Assembly: GCF_016919405.1 (NCBI RefSeq)
Contig: NZ_CP070353.1
Coordinates: 1,116,001 to 1,180,000 of the forward strand
Reading direction: 5' to 3'
Source: Ensifer sp. PDNC004
GTDB lineage: Bacteria; Pseudomonadota; Alphaproteobacteria; Rhizobiales; Rhizobiaceae
DNA length: 64,000 nucleotides
Under the pieces are notes generated by a model. The model was not told where the DNA came from and did not search any database. It saw only the letters and a list, made by a program, of their open reading frames with translations. Below are positions 29,703-38,151 of the stretch, one piece after another. Position 1 is the first letter of the stretch. Each line of letters starts with the position of its first letter. The translations under genes were made by a program, and so were the position numbers.

Positions 29703-29778
29703 GAGCGCGTAGCTCAGCCGGTAGAGCAACTGACTTTTAATCAGTAGGTCCAGGGTTCGAATCCCTGCGCGCTCACCA
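29703..29778 (+). tRNA. tRNA-Lys (anticodon TTT)
   Basis: A full cloverleaf: acceptor GAGCGCG/CGCGCTC, D arm GCTC..GAGC, anticodon stem ACTGA/TCAGT around CTTTTAA (anticodon TTT), T arm CAGGGTTCGAATCCCTG, encoded CCA at 29776-29778. Confidence 0.97.
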
Positions 29779-30001
29779 CGAAAACCCCAATGAAATTTGT
29801 TATTTATCAGCGTTTCCGACGCTGAGTTTCATCATCATTTGCGCGTATTGGCTCCAACTTTCGGTGCGCGCCGCGCCCCATCTTTCGCCTGTTGCATTCC
29901 GTGCTATCGACAATTCGTCGCGTTGAGTAGATGCTGAGGCTCTCGCTGAGGATGCAAAGCGGTGAACTGCCCAGTTTGGTATAGAGCAAAGGGATGAAGG
30001 C

Positions 30002-30256
30002 ATGAGAAAGCTTGTCATTGCGGTTTTGATGATTGGTACGCTTGCTTCCTGCACGCAGACCGAGAAAGGCACGGCGATCGGCGCCGGCACCGGTGCGATC
30101 ATCGGCGGGGCGGTCAGCGACAGCTGGGGCGGCGCGGCAATCGGCGCGGTCGCCGGTGGCGTTGTTGGCAACCTGATCGGACGCTCCCAGGAGCGCCAGG
30201 GCTATTGCATCTATCGCGACCGCTATGGCCGCCGCTACGAGGCCCGCTGCCGGTAG
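30002..30256 (+). CDS. Glycine-zipper lipoprotein (17 kDa antigen/OsmB-like)
   Basis: 84 residues. A lipoprotein signal ends in the lipobox LASC (Cys17). Then comes a Gly/Ala-rich glycine-zipper double helix (TAIGAGTGAIIGGAVSDSWGG through AVAGGVVGNLIG) and a basic C-terminal tail with Tyr/Arg/Cys. Such proteins sit in the outer membrane and are common stress lipoproteins of rhizobia. No specific function is known. It is monocistronic. Confidence 0.85.
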   Translation: MRKLVIAVLMIGTLASCTQTEKGTAIGAGTGAIIGGAVSDSWGGAAIGAVAGGVVGNLIGRSQERQGYCIYRDRYGRRYEARCR

Positions 30257-30410
30257 CGGCAGAACCATTCACCAAGGTAACAGGCGCGTTCCGGTCCAAA
30301 CCTTCGTAGAGACGATCGGATGTGCCTGTGTGCCCGGCTGAAGCTGCGAGCAGCATAGTCGAGGCCGAACATAGCAGGACGTCCTCAAGCAAGCGTGTTA
30401 CACTTCGGAA

Positions 30411-30674
30411 ATGACTGACGAAGAACAGAACTACGAGTTTTCGGAATTTTCCGGCCAATTCAGTGACGACGGCGTCGTCGTGGAATTGCGGATCTACCGG
30501 GAGGCAGGCACGAATCGCGACTGGACCCTCGAGGTCATCGACGAGGAGGGCTTCTCGACGACATGGGAGGAACCCTTCCCGACCGACAGGGAAGCTTTCG
30601 AGGAGTTTATCGCCACGGTGCAGCGCGACGGCATCCAGGCCTTTACCGACGAGCCGCCACAAACGGTTCATTAG
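30411..30674 (+). CDS. Small acidic conserved hypothetical protein
   Basis: 87 residues, strongly acidic (FSDDGVVVELRIYREAGTNRDWTLEVIDEEG), with a mixed beta-rich start and a helical end. I do not recognise a named domain. Its composition and codon use match chromosomal neighbours, which argues for a real gene. It stands alone between the glycine-zipper gene and the convergent DUF2441-like gene. Confidence 0.6.
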   Translation: MTDEEQNYEFSEFSGQFSDDGVVVELRIYREAGTNRDWTLEVIDEEGFSTTWEEPFPTDREAFEEFIATVQRDGIQAFTDEPPQTVH

Positions 30675-30762
30675 CGTCTGGTTGCCCCGCCACTGCACCC
30701 GGCCGGCTCAGCCCACCGACGCCTGGCCGCCAAACCGCGTCACACGCCATGCATAACGAACG

Positions 30763-31236
30763 TCAATGATGCGGTCGGAAGGCGAATGGGTCAAAACACC
30801 CGAACAACCCGGATCGACGACGCCGTAAGCAGTTCGCGATCCCCCTCGCCCGGCCCTCCCAATAGTCGCGCGCCTGACGGCGATAGGAATCCAGGAAGGA
30901 CATGTTCTGGTTCTCATCCAGCAGGATCAGCGCACCGGCATGTTGCGACGCACCGTGTTCAACAATCTCCACCTCGTGAAGCACTTGTAGAAAGTGAGGA
31001 GCGTAGGCCGCCTGATATCGCATGGCGTCATCATAGGTCGGACACATGAAGCAGGCATTCAGCCGCGAGGGAGCTTTGGGAGCGTAGGCCTCGCGGGCCT
31101 GCTCGAAGAGCAGTTCGCGGGCCAACCGCCAGCCGTCGCCAAACTGATCTGGCCGGTAGCGCCTGATCATGCGCCCGAAATTGCCGGGCTCGACGATGCT
31201 GCCTTTTCTCAAACGGATTGGCGACCAGTGAAACAT
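30763..31236 (-). CDS. DUF2441-like hypothetical protein
   Basis: 157 residues beginning MFHWSPIRLRKGSIVEPGNFGRMIRRY. This start and the later CFMCPTYDDAMRYQ and LHEVEIVE segments resemble DUF2441, a small family of unknown function found in diverse bacteria (from memory). The C-terminus is Arg-rich and ends in a short aromatic/His tail. There is no signal peptide or membrane helix. It lies on the same strand as, and 79 bp downstream of, the GlxA-type regulator gene's stop. Confidence 0.55.
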   Translation of the reverse strand: MFHWSPIRLRKGSIVEPGNFGRMIRRYRPDQFGDGWRLARELLFEQAREAYAPKAPSRLNACFMCPTYDDAMRYQAAYAPHFLQVLHEVEIVEHGASQHAGALILLDENQNMSFLDSYRRQARDYWEGRARGIANCLRRRRSGLFGCFDPFAFRPHH

Positions 31237-31315
31237 GCGGAGCCCTCTCTTTCTCGTTGCACGACGAGACCGATGCGGCCCTAAATTGTCGATGGCCTCT
31301 AACGGGATGCGCTGC

Positions 31316-32296
31316 CTATGCCTCCGCTCCTCTGCGGGCCAGTCGCATCTTCAGTGGACTCATTCCATACTCGCGGCTATAGGCGCGCGAAAAGGCCGAC
31401 AGGCTGTCGAAACCGCATCGAAGCGCGATCTCTCGGATCGGGGTAGCAGAGTCTCGCACCAGTCGATGGGCGAACTGAAGACGCAGGCGAAGGTAATAGG
31501 CGCCGGGGCTCGTCGATAATCCTCGCGCAAACAGCGACTCCAGCTTGCGCTGCGAGATCGACAGCCGCTTTGTCAGTGCCGCGATCGTCAAGGGACGCTC
31601 CAGCGTGCGCTCCATCAGGCGGATCGCCTCGGCGAGTTTCGGGTCGCGCGTCTCGATCCGCCCGAGAGAAACATAGGGCTGCACGTCGGCTGCATTGTGC
31701 GTTTGGTCGTAGACGAAGATGCTGGCGACATCGAGCGCCAGGGCAGACCCCAGCCGCTGCGTGATCCAGTGCAGCATCATGTCGAAGGTCGGCGAAGCGC
31801 CGCCCGAGGTCCAGAACTTGCCGTCGACGACGAAACGGTCGCCAAGCACGGCCAACTCTGGAAACGCCTGACTGAAATCCTCCAGTTCCTCCCAATGCGC
31901 CGTCGCCTTGCGGCCATTGAGGAGACCACTGCGGCCGAGCAGCCAGCAGCCTGATTCGATGCCGGCGACGATGTCGAAGTGCCGTGAGCACTCCTGCAGC
32001 GCGCCGATGAATTTCTTGCTGGCGTGACGATCAAGGTTGAAGCCGCCGATCACCAGCAGCGCGTCGCCGGCAAGCGGCGGGTGCAGCATCCCCTCGACCG
32101 CGATCGGCACACCGCATGTCAAGACCACCGGCTTGCCATCGGCCGAAAGCAGCCGCCAGCGAAACACATCGCGGCCCGAGATGCGGTTTGCAGCGCGCAT
32201 CGGGTCCAAGACGGAGGCAAGCGACATGATCGACGACTCCGGCAAGATGACGACGGAAACTTCGATCACAGATTGTAGGCGCCCATCGGAAGACAT
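31316..32296 (-). CDS. GlxA family transcriptional regulator (DJ-1/GATase-like + AraC HTH)
   Basis: 326 residues. The N-terminal two thirds is a DJ-1/PfpI-type amidotransferase-like sensor (VVILPESSIMSLASVLDPMRAAN, DALLVIGGF, GIESGCWLLG), and the C-terminal third a double AraC helix-turn-helix (ALTKRLSISQRKLESLFARG and IREIALRCGFDSLSAFSRAY). Relatives control choline, carnitine, glycine-betaine or arginine catabolism, so a small quaternary amine or amino acid ligand is a fair guess. The start is unclear: ATG 32296 and an in-frame TTG at 32317 both lie within a 14-bp direct repeat, suggesting autoregulation. Confidence 0.85.
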   Translation of the reverse strand: MSSDGRLQSVIEVSVVILPESSIMSLASVLDPMRAANRISGRDVFRWRLLSADGKPVVLTCGVPIAVEGMLHPPLAGDALLVIGGFNLDRHASKKFIGALQECSRHFDIVAGIESGCWLLGRSGLLNGRKATAHWEELEDFSQAFPELAVLGDRFVVDGKFWTSGGASPTFDMMLHWITQRLGSALALDVASIFVYDQTHNAADVQPYVSLGRIETRDPKLAEAIRLMERTLERPLTIAALTKRLSISQRKLESLFARGLSTSPGAYYLRLRLQFAHRLVRDSATPIREIALRCGFDSLSAFSRAYSREYGMSPLKMRLARRGAEA

Positions 32297-32332
32297 GCGG
32301 GAAATGTCAAATTTCAAGCGGGAAATGTCAAT
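32297..32332. promoter_or_regulatory. 14-bp direct repeat at the GlxA-type regulator start
   Basis: GCGGGAAATGTCAA occurs twice exactly, at 32297-32310 and 32319-32332, with a 22-bp period (two helical turns). Direct repeats two turns apart are how AraC-type dimers often bind. The sites abut or cover the start codon of the regulator gene, so they look like an autoregulatory operator. Confidence 0.55.
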
Positions 32333-32334
32333 TC

Positions 32335-32470
32335 CAATGTCGCCTTTCGGGCATTATCGGACCGTATCGATCTCCCTACGCGCGGCGCTGCAGCCCCGCG
32401 CAGAGACGTTCCCCTTTCCGCCTTTTGCCGGAACGGGCCGGTCGGAAACCATCCGCCGGCCCGTTTTTTT
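32335..32470 (+). ncRNA. Candidate trans-acting small RNA
   Basis: No reading frame lies in this 130-nt stretch. It has an imperfect hairpin (32380-32401, GCGCGG...CCGCGC with a TGCA loop), a pyrimidine-rich single-stranded linker containing CCCCTTTCCGCC (32410-32421), and a perfect intrinsic terminator ending in seven T. This two-hairpin layout with a C/U-rich loop able to pair with Shine-Dalgarno sequences is common among rhizobial sRNAs. I could not match it to a named family, and the 5' end is a guess. Confidence 0.4.
32432..32470 (+). terminator. Strong intrinsic terminator
   Basis: AACGGGCCGG (32432-32441) pairs perfectly with CCGGCCCGTT (32456-32465), and extra pairs are possible inside the loop; a run of T follows to about 32470. 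No coding gene ends just upstream on this strand, hence the small-RNA proposal. Confidence 0.8.
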
Positions 32471-32672
32471 ATGTGCTTTTCCGGATTGGTAGCGGCACTG
32501 CCGTAACATCCAGCGCCTCGGCAAGCTGACCAAGGCGCCCATTGTTCGTGAGGAATCCGTGATTAGGCTATGCGCGTGGCTGACTTCGATGCTTGCCAGA
32601 ACCGCGTTTCAATCGCTTGCGCTAACAAAACATATAAGCCATTAAGCATGTCCGAAACTGAGGGAGACTATC

Positions 32673-33377
32673 ATGCTGGGCGCGATGAAGAACTTCGTAA
32701 AAGCGACAAAGCTCATCGGCCGCATTCCAAAGATCGAGCAGAAACTCGACCTGCTTCTTTGGGAGACTCCGGATATCCCGCGCGACTTCTTCCCGAAGTT
32801 CGTCGAAAGCGCGAGGCAGATGGGTTGGTTGGAAAGTGCAAAACAGCACAAGCCGATGACCGCCGACGGCGAACCATGCCCCTGGTACACCTACCCGATG
32901 CTGCATTTTCTCAGCACCCGGCAGCTGACTGATTTACGCGTTTTCGAATACGGAAGCGGCAATTCCACGCTTTGGTGGAGCCGCAAGGCAAAGTCGGTGG
33001 TCAGCGTCGAACATGACCGCGACTGGTTCGAGTTGATCTCCAAGCAATCGCCGGCCAACGTAACCTACAACTACCGCGAATTGGTAGAAGGGGGCGACTA
33101 CTCCACCGAGGTCACGCGCCACCAGGATACCGCCTTCGACGTTGTCGTCATCGACGGCCGCGATCGTGTGAATTGCGCCAAGGCGACGACGAACCTGAAG
33201 CAAAGGCCCTCCGCAATCATCTGGGACAACAGTGAACGCGAGCGGTATCAGGAGGGATACGACCTGCTGATCAACAACGGCTATCGCCGTATCGACTTCG
33301 ACGGCTTCGGACCAGTGAACGGCCGTCCGTGGCGGACGTCCGTGTTCTACATGCCGGACAACTGCCTCAAAATCTAA
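32673..33377 (+). CDS. SAM-methyltransferase-fold hypothetical protein
   Basis: 234 residues. A Rossmann-type core is visible: RVFEYGSGNSTLWWSRKAKSV resembles motif I of class I SAM-dependent methyltransferases, SVEHDRDW an acidic motif II, and DVVVIDGRDRVNC/IIWDNSERE the following strands. I do not know the substrate. The start ATG 32673 follows GAGGGAG. It is first in a run with FkbM and GT2 genes (64- and 74-bp gaps), which together suggest modification of a surface polysaccharide or glycan. Confidence 0.6.
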   Translation: MLGAMKNFVKATKLIGRIPKIEQKLDLLLWETPDIPRDFFPKFVESARQMGWLESAKQHKPMTADGEPCPWYTYPMLHFLSTRQLTDLRVFEYGSGNSTLWWSRKAKSVVSVEHDRDWFELISKQSPANVTYNYRELVEGGDYSTEVTRHQDTAFDVVVIDGRDRVNCAKATTNLKQRPSAIIWDNSERERYQEGYDLLINNGYRRIDFDGFGPVNGRPWRTSVFYMPDNCLKI

Positions 33378-33441
33378 GCCAGTACGAAATCAACTTGGCC
33401 AGGCGTCTCGTCTGGAAAAAATTGCAATTGCCGAGGGGACT

Positions 33442-34191
33442 ATGACCAAGGGAAAGCTGTTCAATCGGGTGCTTCGCTCAGCCGCCTCGATGCTGACGCG
33501 ACAAGGTTTCCATGTTTCCGAGGAACGTTACTCTGCTGCGTACCTGAAGCGCTACGGCTTTGATATCAGTACGTTCATCGATGTCGGCGTCTATCAAGGC
33601 AGCCCGGTATTCTACGAACTGTTCAAGGACAAGAAGTTCGTCCTGATCGATCCCCAGCCGGATACGATGGAGAAGGCCGCAGACAGCGTAAAGGGCCTGA
33701 ACTTCGATTACATTCAATCGGGCGCAGGCTCTGCCAAGGGCGTAGCAACGCTTTCCCTGGAAGGTCCCTCCTCGAGCCTGATGAAACGCAGGGACTGGAA
33801 GCGGCAGCCGGAAAAGACGGTCGAGATACAGATTTCGCCGTTGGACGAACTTCTGGAAAACAAGGGCTACAAAGGTCCATTCGGATTGAAAGTGGACACC
33901 GAAGGCTTTGACCTTGATGTTCTCAAGGGAGCAGAAAAAACGCTTCGGGAAACGCAATTCGTCTTCACAGAGGCGAGCCTTCGTCGCCGGTTTGAAGGTA
34001 GCTATCGGTTTTCAGAACTTGTCGCGTACATGGCAGAGCAAGGCTTCGAAGTCGCCGATGTCATCCCCCATCGTTCGCACAATCGCCTCGTCGACGTCCT
34101 CTTCGTGCGCTCGGACAGCTCATATCTGGAGCCCAATGCCGTTCCCGTGCGCATCGTCGGCTCGTCCGTCAAAGCGCACAAGCAGAATTAG
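33442..34191 (+). CDS. FkbM family methyltransferase
   Basis: 249 residues. TFIDVGVYQGSPVFYELF is motif I, VLIDPQPDTMEKA the acidic motif, and FGLKVDTEGFDLDVLKGAE the FkbM-specific stretch (usually IDVEGxExxVLxG). FkbM enzymes O-methylate sugars or polyketides. The start ATG 33442 has a GAGGGGAC box. It sits between the SAM-fold protein and a glycosyltransferase gene, in keeping with methylation of a glycan. Confidence 0.82.
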   Translation: MTKGKLFNRVLRSAASMLTRQGFHVSEERYSAAYLKRYGFDISTFIDVGVYQGSPVFYELFKDKKFVLIDPQPDTMEKAADSVKGLNFDYIQSGAGSAKGVATLSLEGPSSSLMKRRDWKRQPEKTVEIQISPLDELLENKGYKGPFGLKVDTEGFDLDVLKGAEKTLRETQFVFTEASLRRRFEGSYRFSELVAYMAEQGFEVADVIPHRSHNRLVDVLFVRSDSSYLEPNAVPVRIVGSSVKAHKQN

Positions 34192-34265
34192 TCTTCATCC
34201 GGAAACATGCCGGCGATGGCGGGACCGTCACCGAACAGCACAGGTCGCAACAGGAACAGGCATCA

Positions 34266-35114
34266 ATGCGCGTAACACTTGCGATATGTTGCTACAACGC
34301 CGAAGAGACGATCGAGCGGACGCTCTTGTCTGCCAGACAACTCGACTGGGATGATCTGGAGATCCTGGTCTGCGACGATGTCTCTACCGATCGGTCCGCC
34401 GCCATCGTTCAATCCGTCAGCCAGCAGGATCCGCGGGTAAGGCTGGTTCGTCATGATACCAACAAGGGGAACGCTGGCGCGCGCAACACGCTCGCGCGCG
34501 AAGCAACCGGCGAAATCCTGGCGTTCCTCGATTCGGACGACGAAAACGCTCCGGAACGGCTAAGGGTTCAGGTCGCAAAGCTGCTGGCGGCGGAGGAACG
34601 GCATACGGCGCCAATTTCGGTCTATTGCAGGAGACGCGTGATCTCCAACGGCAAGACGAGGAGCCTCAGCGCCATGGGCAGCGCGCAGCCGGTGGGCGGC
34701 GATGCGGTCGCGCTTCATCTCCTCTGCGACGATCCCCTCCCCGGCGACGGAAGGGTCGGCACCTGCACCATGCTCACCCGCGTTTCGACCTTGCGCAAGT
34801 TCGCCTTCGACGAGAATTTCCGCAGGGCCGTCGATCGCGAATGGGCCATTCGCTTTGCCTTGGAAGGCGGGCTGATCGTTGGCTGCGAAGAAAGCCTAGT
34901 CACGCAACACCTCAGCCTTACGGACGCAAAGCGGGCTCGACAGAACGATGCACGGCGTCAGGTCGTGCAGAAATTCCGGTCCTACTTGCAAGGGAAGCGC
35001 TCGTATCTCTATGCGCTGACGATCCATCGGCCCGGCCGCATGTACACCAAGGGCCATAGGCTCTTGTTCAAGCCCGCTATCGCTCTTCTTTCCTGCTTCC
35101 GGAAACGAGCTTAG
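34266..35114 (+). CDS. Glycosyltransferase family 2
   Basis: 282 residues with a GT-A fold: MRVTLAICCYNAEETIERTLLSA at the N-terminus, VCDDVSTDRSAAIV for nucleotide binding, and the metal-binding LAFLDSDDENAPE around residues 84-96. The C-terminal part, rich in Arg/Lys, may attach to the membrane. The donor and acceptor are unknown. This is the last gene before the left end of the island, and nothing shows whether its 3' context was altered by the insertion. Confidence 0.85.
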   Translation: MRVTLAICCYNAEETIERTLLSARQLDWDDLEILVCDDVSTDRSAAIVQSVSQQDPRVRLVRHDTNKGNAGARNTLAREATGEILAFLDSDDENAPERLRVQVAKLLAAEERHTAPISVYCRRRVISNGKTRSLSAMGSAQPVGGDAVALHLLCDDPLPGDGRVGTCTMLTRVSTLRKFAFDENFRRAVDREWAIRFALEGGLIVGCEESLVTQHLSLTDAKRARQNDARRQVVQKFRSYLQGKRSYLYALTIHRPGRMYTKGHRLLFKPAIALLSCFRKRA

Positions 35115-35424
35115 CTGAGCGTTAGGGGCGTGAATCGGTGGGTCTTTCCGCCGCACGCTGGCGTAGCGGAGATCTGCTCCCCATGGCGGATGAGAAAATC
35201 GATACTGAGAAGACAAGCCGGCGATGACGCTGTCTCGCAGATCATCACGTAATGAGTTCTGTAAGCGGTAGCGAGAGAACCGTAAACGTCGTTCTTTAGC
35301 CGACCAACGCACCAGCTAAGCGCTTGAAATTATTGGCGACCCCTGCAGGATTCGAACCTGCGACAACCTGCTTAGAAGGCAGTGACCCACTGCCTGTGGA
35401 GCAGTACGCCATGCTCCTGAAAAA
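35115..35424. other. Gap holding the left island junction
   Basis: About 310 bp between the GT2 stop and the integrase stop. From 35115 to 35333 I see no gene or RNA. From 35334 to 35382 lies the 49-bp partial tRNA-Arg copy; the remaining 42 bp are integrase 3' flank. Confidence 0.5.
35334..35382 (-). repeat. Left attachment repeat (partial tRNA-Arg copy)
   Basis: A 49-bp exact copy of the tRNA-Arg(TCT) 3' half, from CCA through the T arm to the anticodon loop, matching 51299-51347. Identity stops at 35382, before the 5' half of the tRNA. This is the typical footprint of a tyrosine integrase using a tRNA as attachment site. Confidence 0.92.
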
Positions 35425-36564
35425 TCATGCAAAATCCGTTGGTTGAGCGCCGTCTCCAAGTTTTTTTCGGGACTGATTTCGGGACTTGGCGCTGTGTTCG
35501 AGCGCGATACACACCTCTTCGTCCATCACATTCGTGTACTTCGCGGTAGTGGATATATTATGGTGATTCAGCACGCGCTGTACGAGCTTCAGATTACGGG
35601 TTTCCCGCAGCAACTTCGACGCCCTGTCGTGACGACAATCGTGAAGGCGAAAATTCTTTACGCCAGAACGCTCCCGAGCGCGGCGCCATTCCGTGAGCGC
35701 TCCGTGATACGTAATCGGGTATCGTCTTCCGGCCACTTTCCCGTGACCTGTCCGTCGCGCAATAAAAGTGAACACGAATTCCGGATGATGGCCCCGACAA
35801 GATTCGAGAATCTTACGTATGCTGGGAAAGATTGGAGTCCAAACAGGAAAATCTCCTTTGCCCTTTGTCATGATCTCGCCACTCTGCAAGTTGACGTCCG
35901 ACCAGCGGATTAGTGTTTCGTTTAACCGACGACCGCTCAGGTGGAGAAACAGGAACCAACGATAGTAGTCGTCTCTCATGGCCCAATCGAGCGCCAGCTG
36001 TTCGTCTTGATGAAGTTCGCGAAGCCGTTCATTCGGCTCCTTCAGCAGATGCTCTCGCCAATGAGGCTCATGCGGCAAAGAACACCCCCACACCAACTTG
36101 GCACGTCGGAATATGGCCTTGAGGGGTTCCAGGGTCTTCCGATTGATTGTGGCGTTCGATACCGTCTTCACCTGCGCATGCTTGAGCTTGGATTTTCCCC
36201 ACCGAAACAGCTTGCGTTTGTGCGCAACCAGCCCGGTGATAGCTTCGTCGTCGATTTCGTCGAGGCGTTTGCCCTTGCCAAAATATAGGACGATACGTTC
36301 GAGAACTCCGAAGAACTCTTCCTTGTCGGCACGAAACTGCGCTTTCTCCGTCCAGTATCTGCCGACGGCAGTGTCGATGGTCATAGGCGCTTTCCCGGTC
36401 CTGCGGAACTGGTCGGCATCCCGCCTCGCCTGCTCTTTCAGCTGGCGCTCTATGGCTTCCGCGTCCCTTTTGTTTCGGGCCTTGGTAGTTCCGTGAAAGC
36501 GATGGCAGTTGAACCAGAAGTCGTAGTGGTAGAAAGGGCTTGCTTTAGATTTATAGACAGACAT
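35425..36564 (-). CDS. Tyrosine recombinase (site-specific integrase)
   Basis: 379 residues. An N-terminal SAM-like/core-binding region (about 60-180) and a C-terminal catalytic domain with the tyrosine recombinase set: Arg in SGRRLNE (R213), HDCR (H308, R311), the LNHHN histidine (H334/335) and the nucleophile Y343 in TTAKYTNV. All catalytic residues are present, so it may still be active. ATG 36564 was chosen because residues from MSVYKSKASPFYHYDFWFNCH resemble integrase starts; longer upstream frames overlap the excisionase-like gene. Confidence 0.92.
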   Translation of the reverse strand: MSVYKSKASPFYHYDFWFNCHRFHGTTKARNKRDAEAIERQLKEQARRDADQFRRTGKAPMTIDTAVGRYWTEKAQFRADKEEFFGVLERIVLYFGKGKRLDEIDDEAITGLVAHKRKLFRWGKSKLKHAQVKTVSNATINRKTLEPLKAIFRRAKLVWGCSLPHEPHWREHLLKEPNERLRELHQDEQLALDWAMRDDYYRWFLFLHLSGRRLNETLIRWSDVNLQSGEIMTKGKGDFPVWTPIFPSIRKILESCRGHHPEFVFTFIARRTGHGKVAGRRYPITYHGALTEWRRARERSGVKNFRLHDCRHDRASKLLRETRNLKLVQRVLNHHNISTTAKYTNVMDEEVCIALEHSAKSRNQSRKKLGDGAQPTDFA

Positions 36565-36773
36565 GGCGGAATCTCCCTTGTCTGACGATTGGAGATGAAC
36601 TCCGCGATTTGCGAGAGCGCGAAGCGGCGGTGCTTGCGAAGTCCAGTCCCGATGTTTACGCAGCCTATCTCGCCGTCGCGGACGTGGAGTAACAGCGTCT
36701 TCGTTGAAATCGAAAGGCGCGCCGCCACTTGGGCGGTGGTCATGAGGCATTCGTCGGTTAAATAGACCAGCAT
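36450..36773 (-). CDS. Excisionase-like helix-turn-helix protein
   Basis: Up to 107 residues. LTDECLMTTAQVAARLSIS followed by KTLLLHVRDGEIGCVNIG and RKHRRFALSQIAEFI is the compact winged-helix pattern of MerR/AlpA/Xis-type proteins (helix_turn_helix_17). ATG 36773 follows a CGGAGTA box. The HTH ends near the integrase start, and the frame then runs 115 bp into int in another frame; the extra tail has no clear domain. A role as a directionality factor for the neighbouring integrase is inferred. Confidence 0.7.
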   Translation of the reverse strand: MLVYLTDECLMTTAQVAARLSISTKTLLLHVRDGEIGCVNIGTGLRKHRRFALSQIAEFISNRQTREIPPCLSINLKQALSTTTTSGSTAIAFTELPRPETKGTRKP

Positions 36774-37190
36774 CGGCGGTACTCCGTGTTTGCGGACCGG
36801 CAAACAGCGGCCTGTTACTCACGCTACGGTCCGCTGCCGCATCACTAAAGTATAAATGTACTAGTTTAAAATTATCAATACAAATAATCGATCATTACAT
36901 GGCTTGTTTTGTCAACATTTGCTCATTCACATAAATAATGTGTTTCAATTATGCATTCTATCTCGAAAAGAACTTCTTTATCTTTGCGAAAACTTCTTTG
37001 ACATTAGTTTTAATTCCATGAATGCACGATTAATAATTTCAAATGTTCGAATTTCCCCACCAAAGCAACGCGGATGTTTCTATCGCTAACTCCTTTCCTA
37101 GGGTGTTCATCACGTTCGCGTGAGTGACCGAGGTGATTGCGGTTCGTGTAGACCTGCAACACGGAAATTTGACATCACCTGTCCAAGCGC
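36774..37190. other. AT-rich stretch behind the integrase module
   Basis: About 420 bp of markedly AT-rich DNA (for example AAAGTATAAATGTACTAG near 36846 and several A/T runs to 37030). It must carry the promoter of the xis-int pair. Short open frames here look random in composition and have no ribosome sites, so I assign no gene. Confidence 0.4.
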
Positions 37191-38061
37191 TGACCTGCCA
37201 CTGCGAATTTCCTCCGGAATGGATTAGTGTCCGGCCAGTCAAGGACGGACGCATGAAGAAGCACAGATTTACGGAAGAGCGACTTGGCGAATGAGCGATG
37301 GCGCTTCGGTTATCGACGGCTGTTCGTCCTGCTTCAGCCGGTTGGAGAGCCGTCCGGCATCAATCGCATCTACCGGCTCTATCGCGAGGATAGGTCTTTC
37401 CGTTCGCAAGCGGAAACCCAGGCGGCGTGCTGTCGGCACGCGTGCACCGATCCTGATTGCAGCGAAGGCCAACGCTCACTGGTCGCTGGACTTCGTGCAT
37501 GACCAGTTTGCCTGGGGCAGACGCTTCCGCGTGCTCAGCATTGTCGATGGTGTGACGCGCGAATGCCTAGCAGCGATCCCGGACATATCCATCTCCGGTC
37601 GACGTGTCGCCCGAGAACTGACGACGCTGATCGAACGAGGCGGCAAGCCAGGAATGATTGTCTCCGACAACGGCACTGAACTGACGTCGAATGCCATCCA
37701 CGCCTGGTCGAATGATCACAAGGTCGAATGGCACTACATCGCGCCGGGAAAGCCGATGCAGAATGGCTATGTCGAGAGTTTCAACGGCCGCATGCGCGAC
37801 GAGGCAACGAAAGCCTGTTCTTCGGCCTCGATCATGCTCGAAGTGCCATTGCTGAATGGGCGGACGATTACACCCATTTCCGGCCGCACTCATCGCTCGG
37901 ATACCCCGGCAGACTTTGCCGGGACCATCGCTGAAACCGGCTCCAACGCTGCGCAAGATGAAAGCTTCGCGTTTCCGCCGTTTGCTCACGCCGCGCCACT
38001 TGGCGTATCTAGAACCACCGGGGCTTTAGTCGCCGCTGGATGAAATTTCAGTGGCAGGTCT
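37191..38061 (+). mobile_element. Degenerate, internally deleted IS3-family element
   Basis: Terminal inverted repeats GACCTGCCACTG..AATTTC (37192-37211 and, inverted, 38042-38060) enclose a broken transposase. The first nine codons of an orfA (MKKHRFTEE) join almost directly to orfB. The orfB DDE core is recognisable ([37 protein letters not shown]) but is split over at least three frames, ending in LGYPGR/PADFAGT and a stop. A full element of this group is about 1.3 kb, so some 400 bp are lost. It cannot move by itself, and no target duplication is visible. Confidence 0.88.
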
Positions 38062-38151
38062 GCGCCCAACGGCTCGTTCCGCTTACAAAATGCAGCCGGT
38101 ACCCGACCTTCGATCAATTGGAATGGACAATACGATAAAGGAGCGAAGGCC

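Noticed and set aside
36904..37089. 61-codon plus-strand frame in the AT-rich stretch
   Set aside because: Composition is that of AT-rich random DNA, there is no ribosome site, and no family resemblance.
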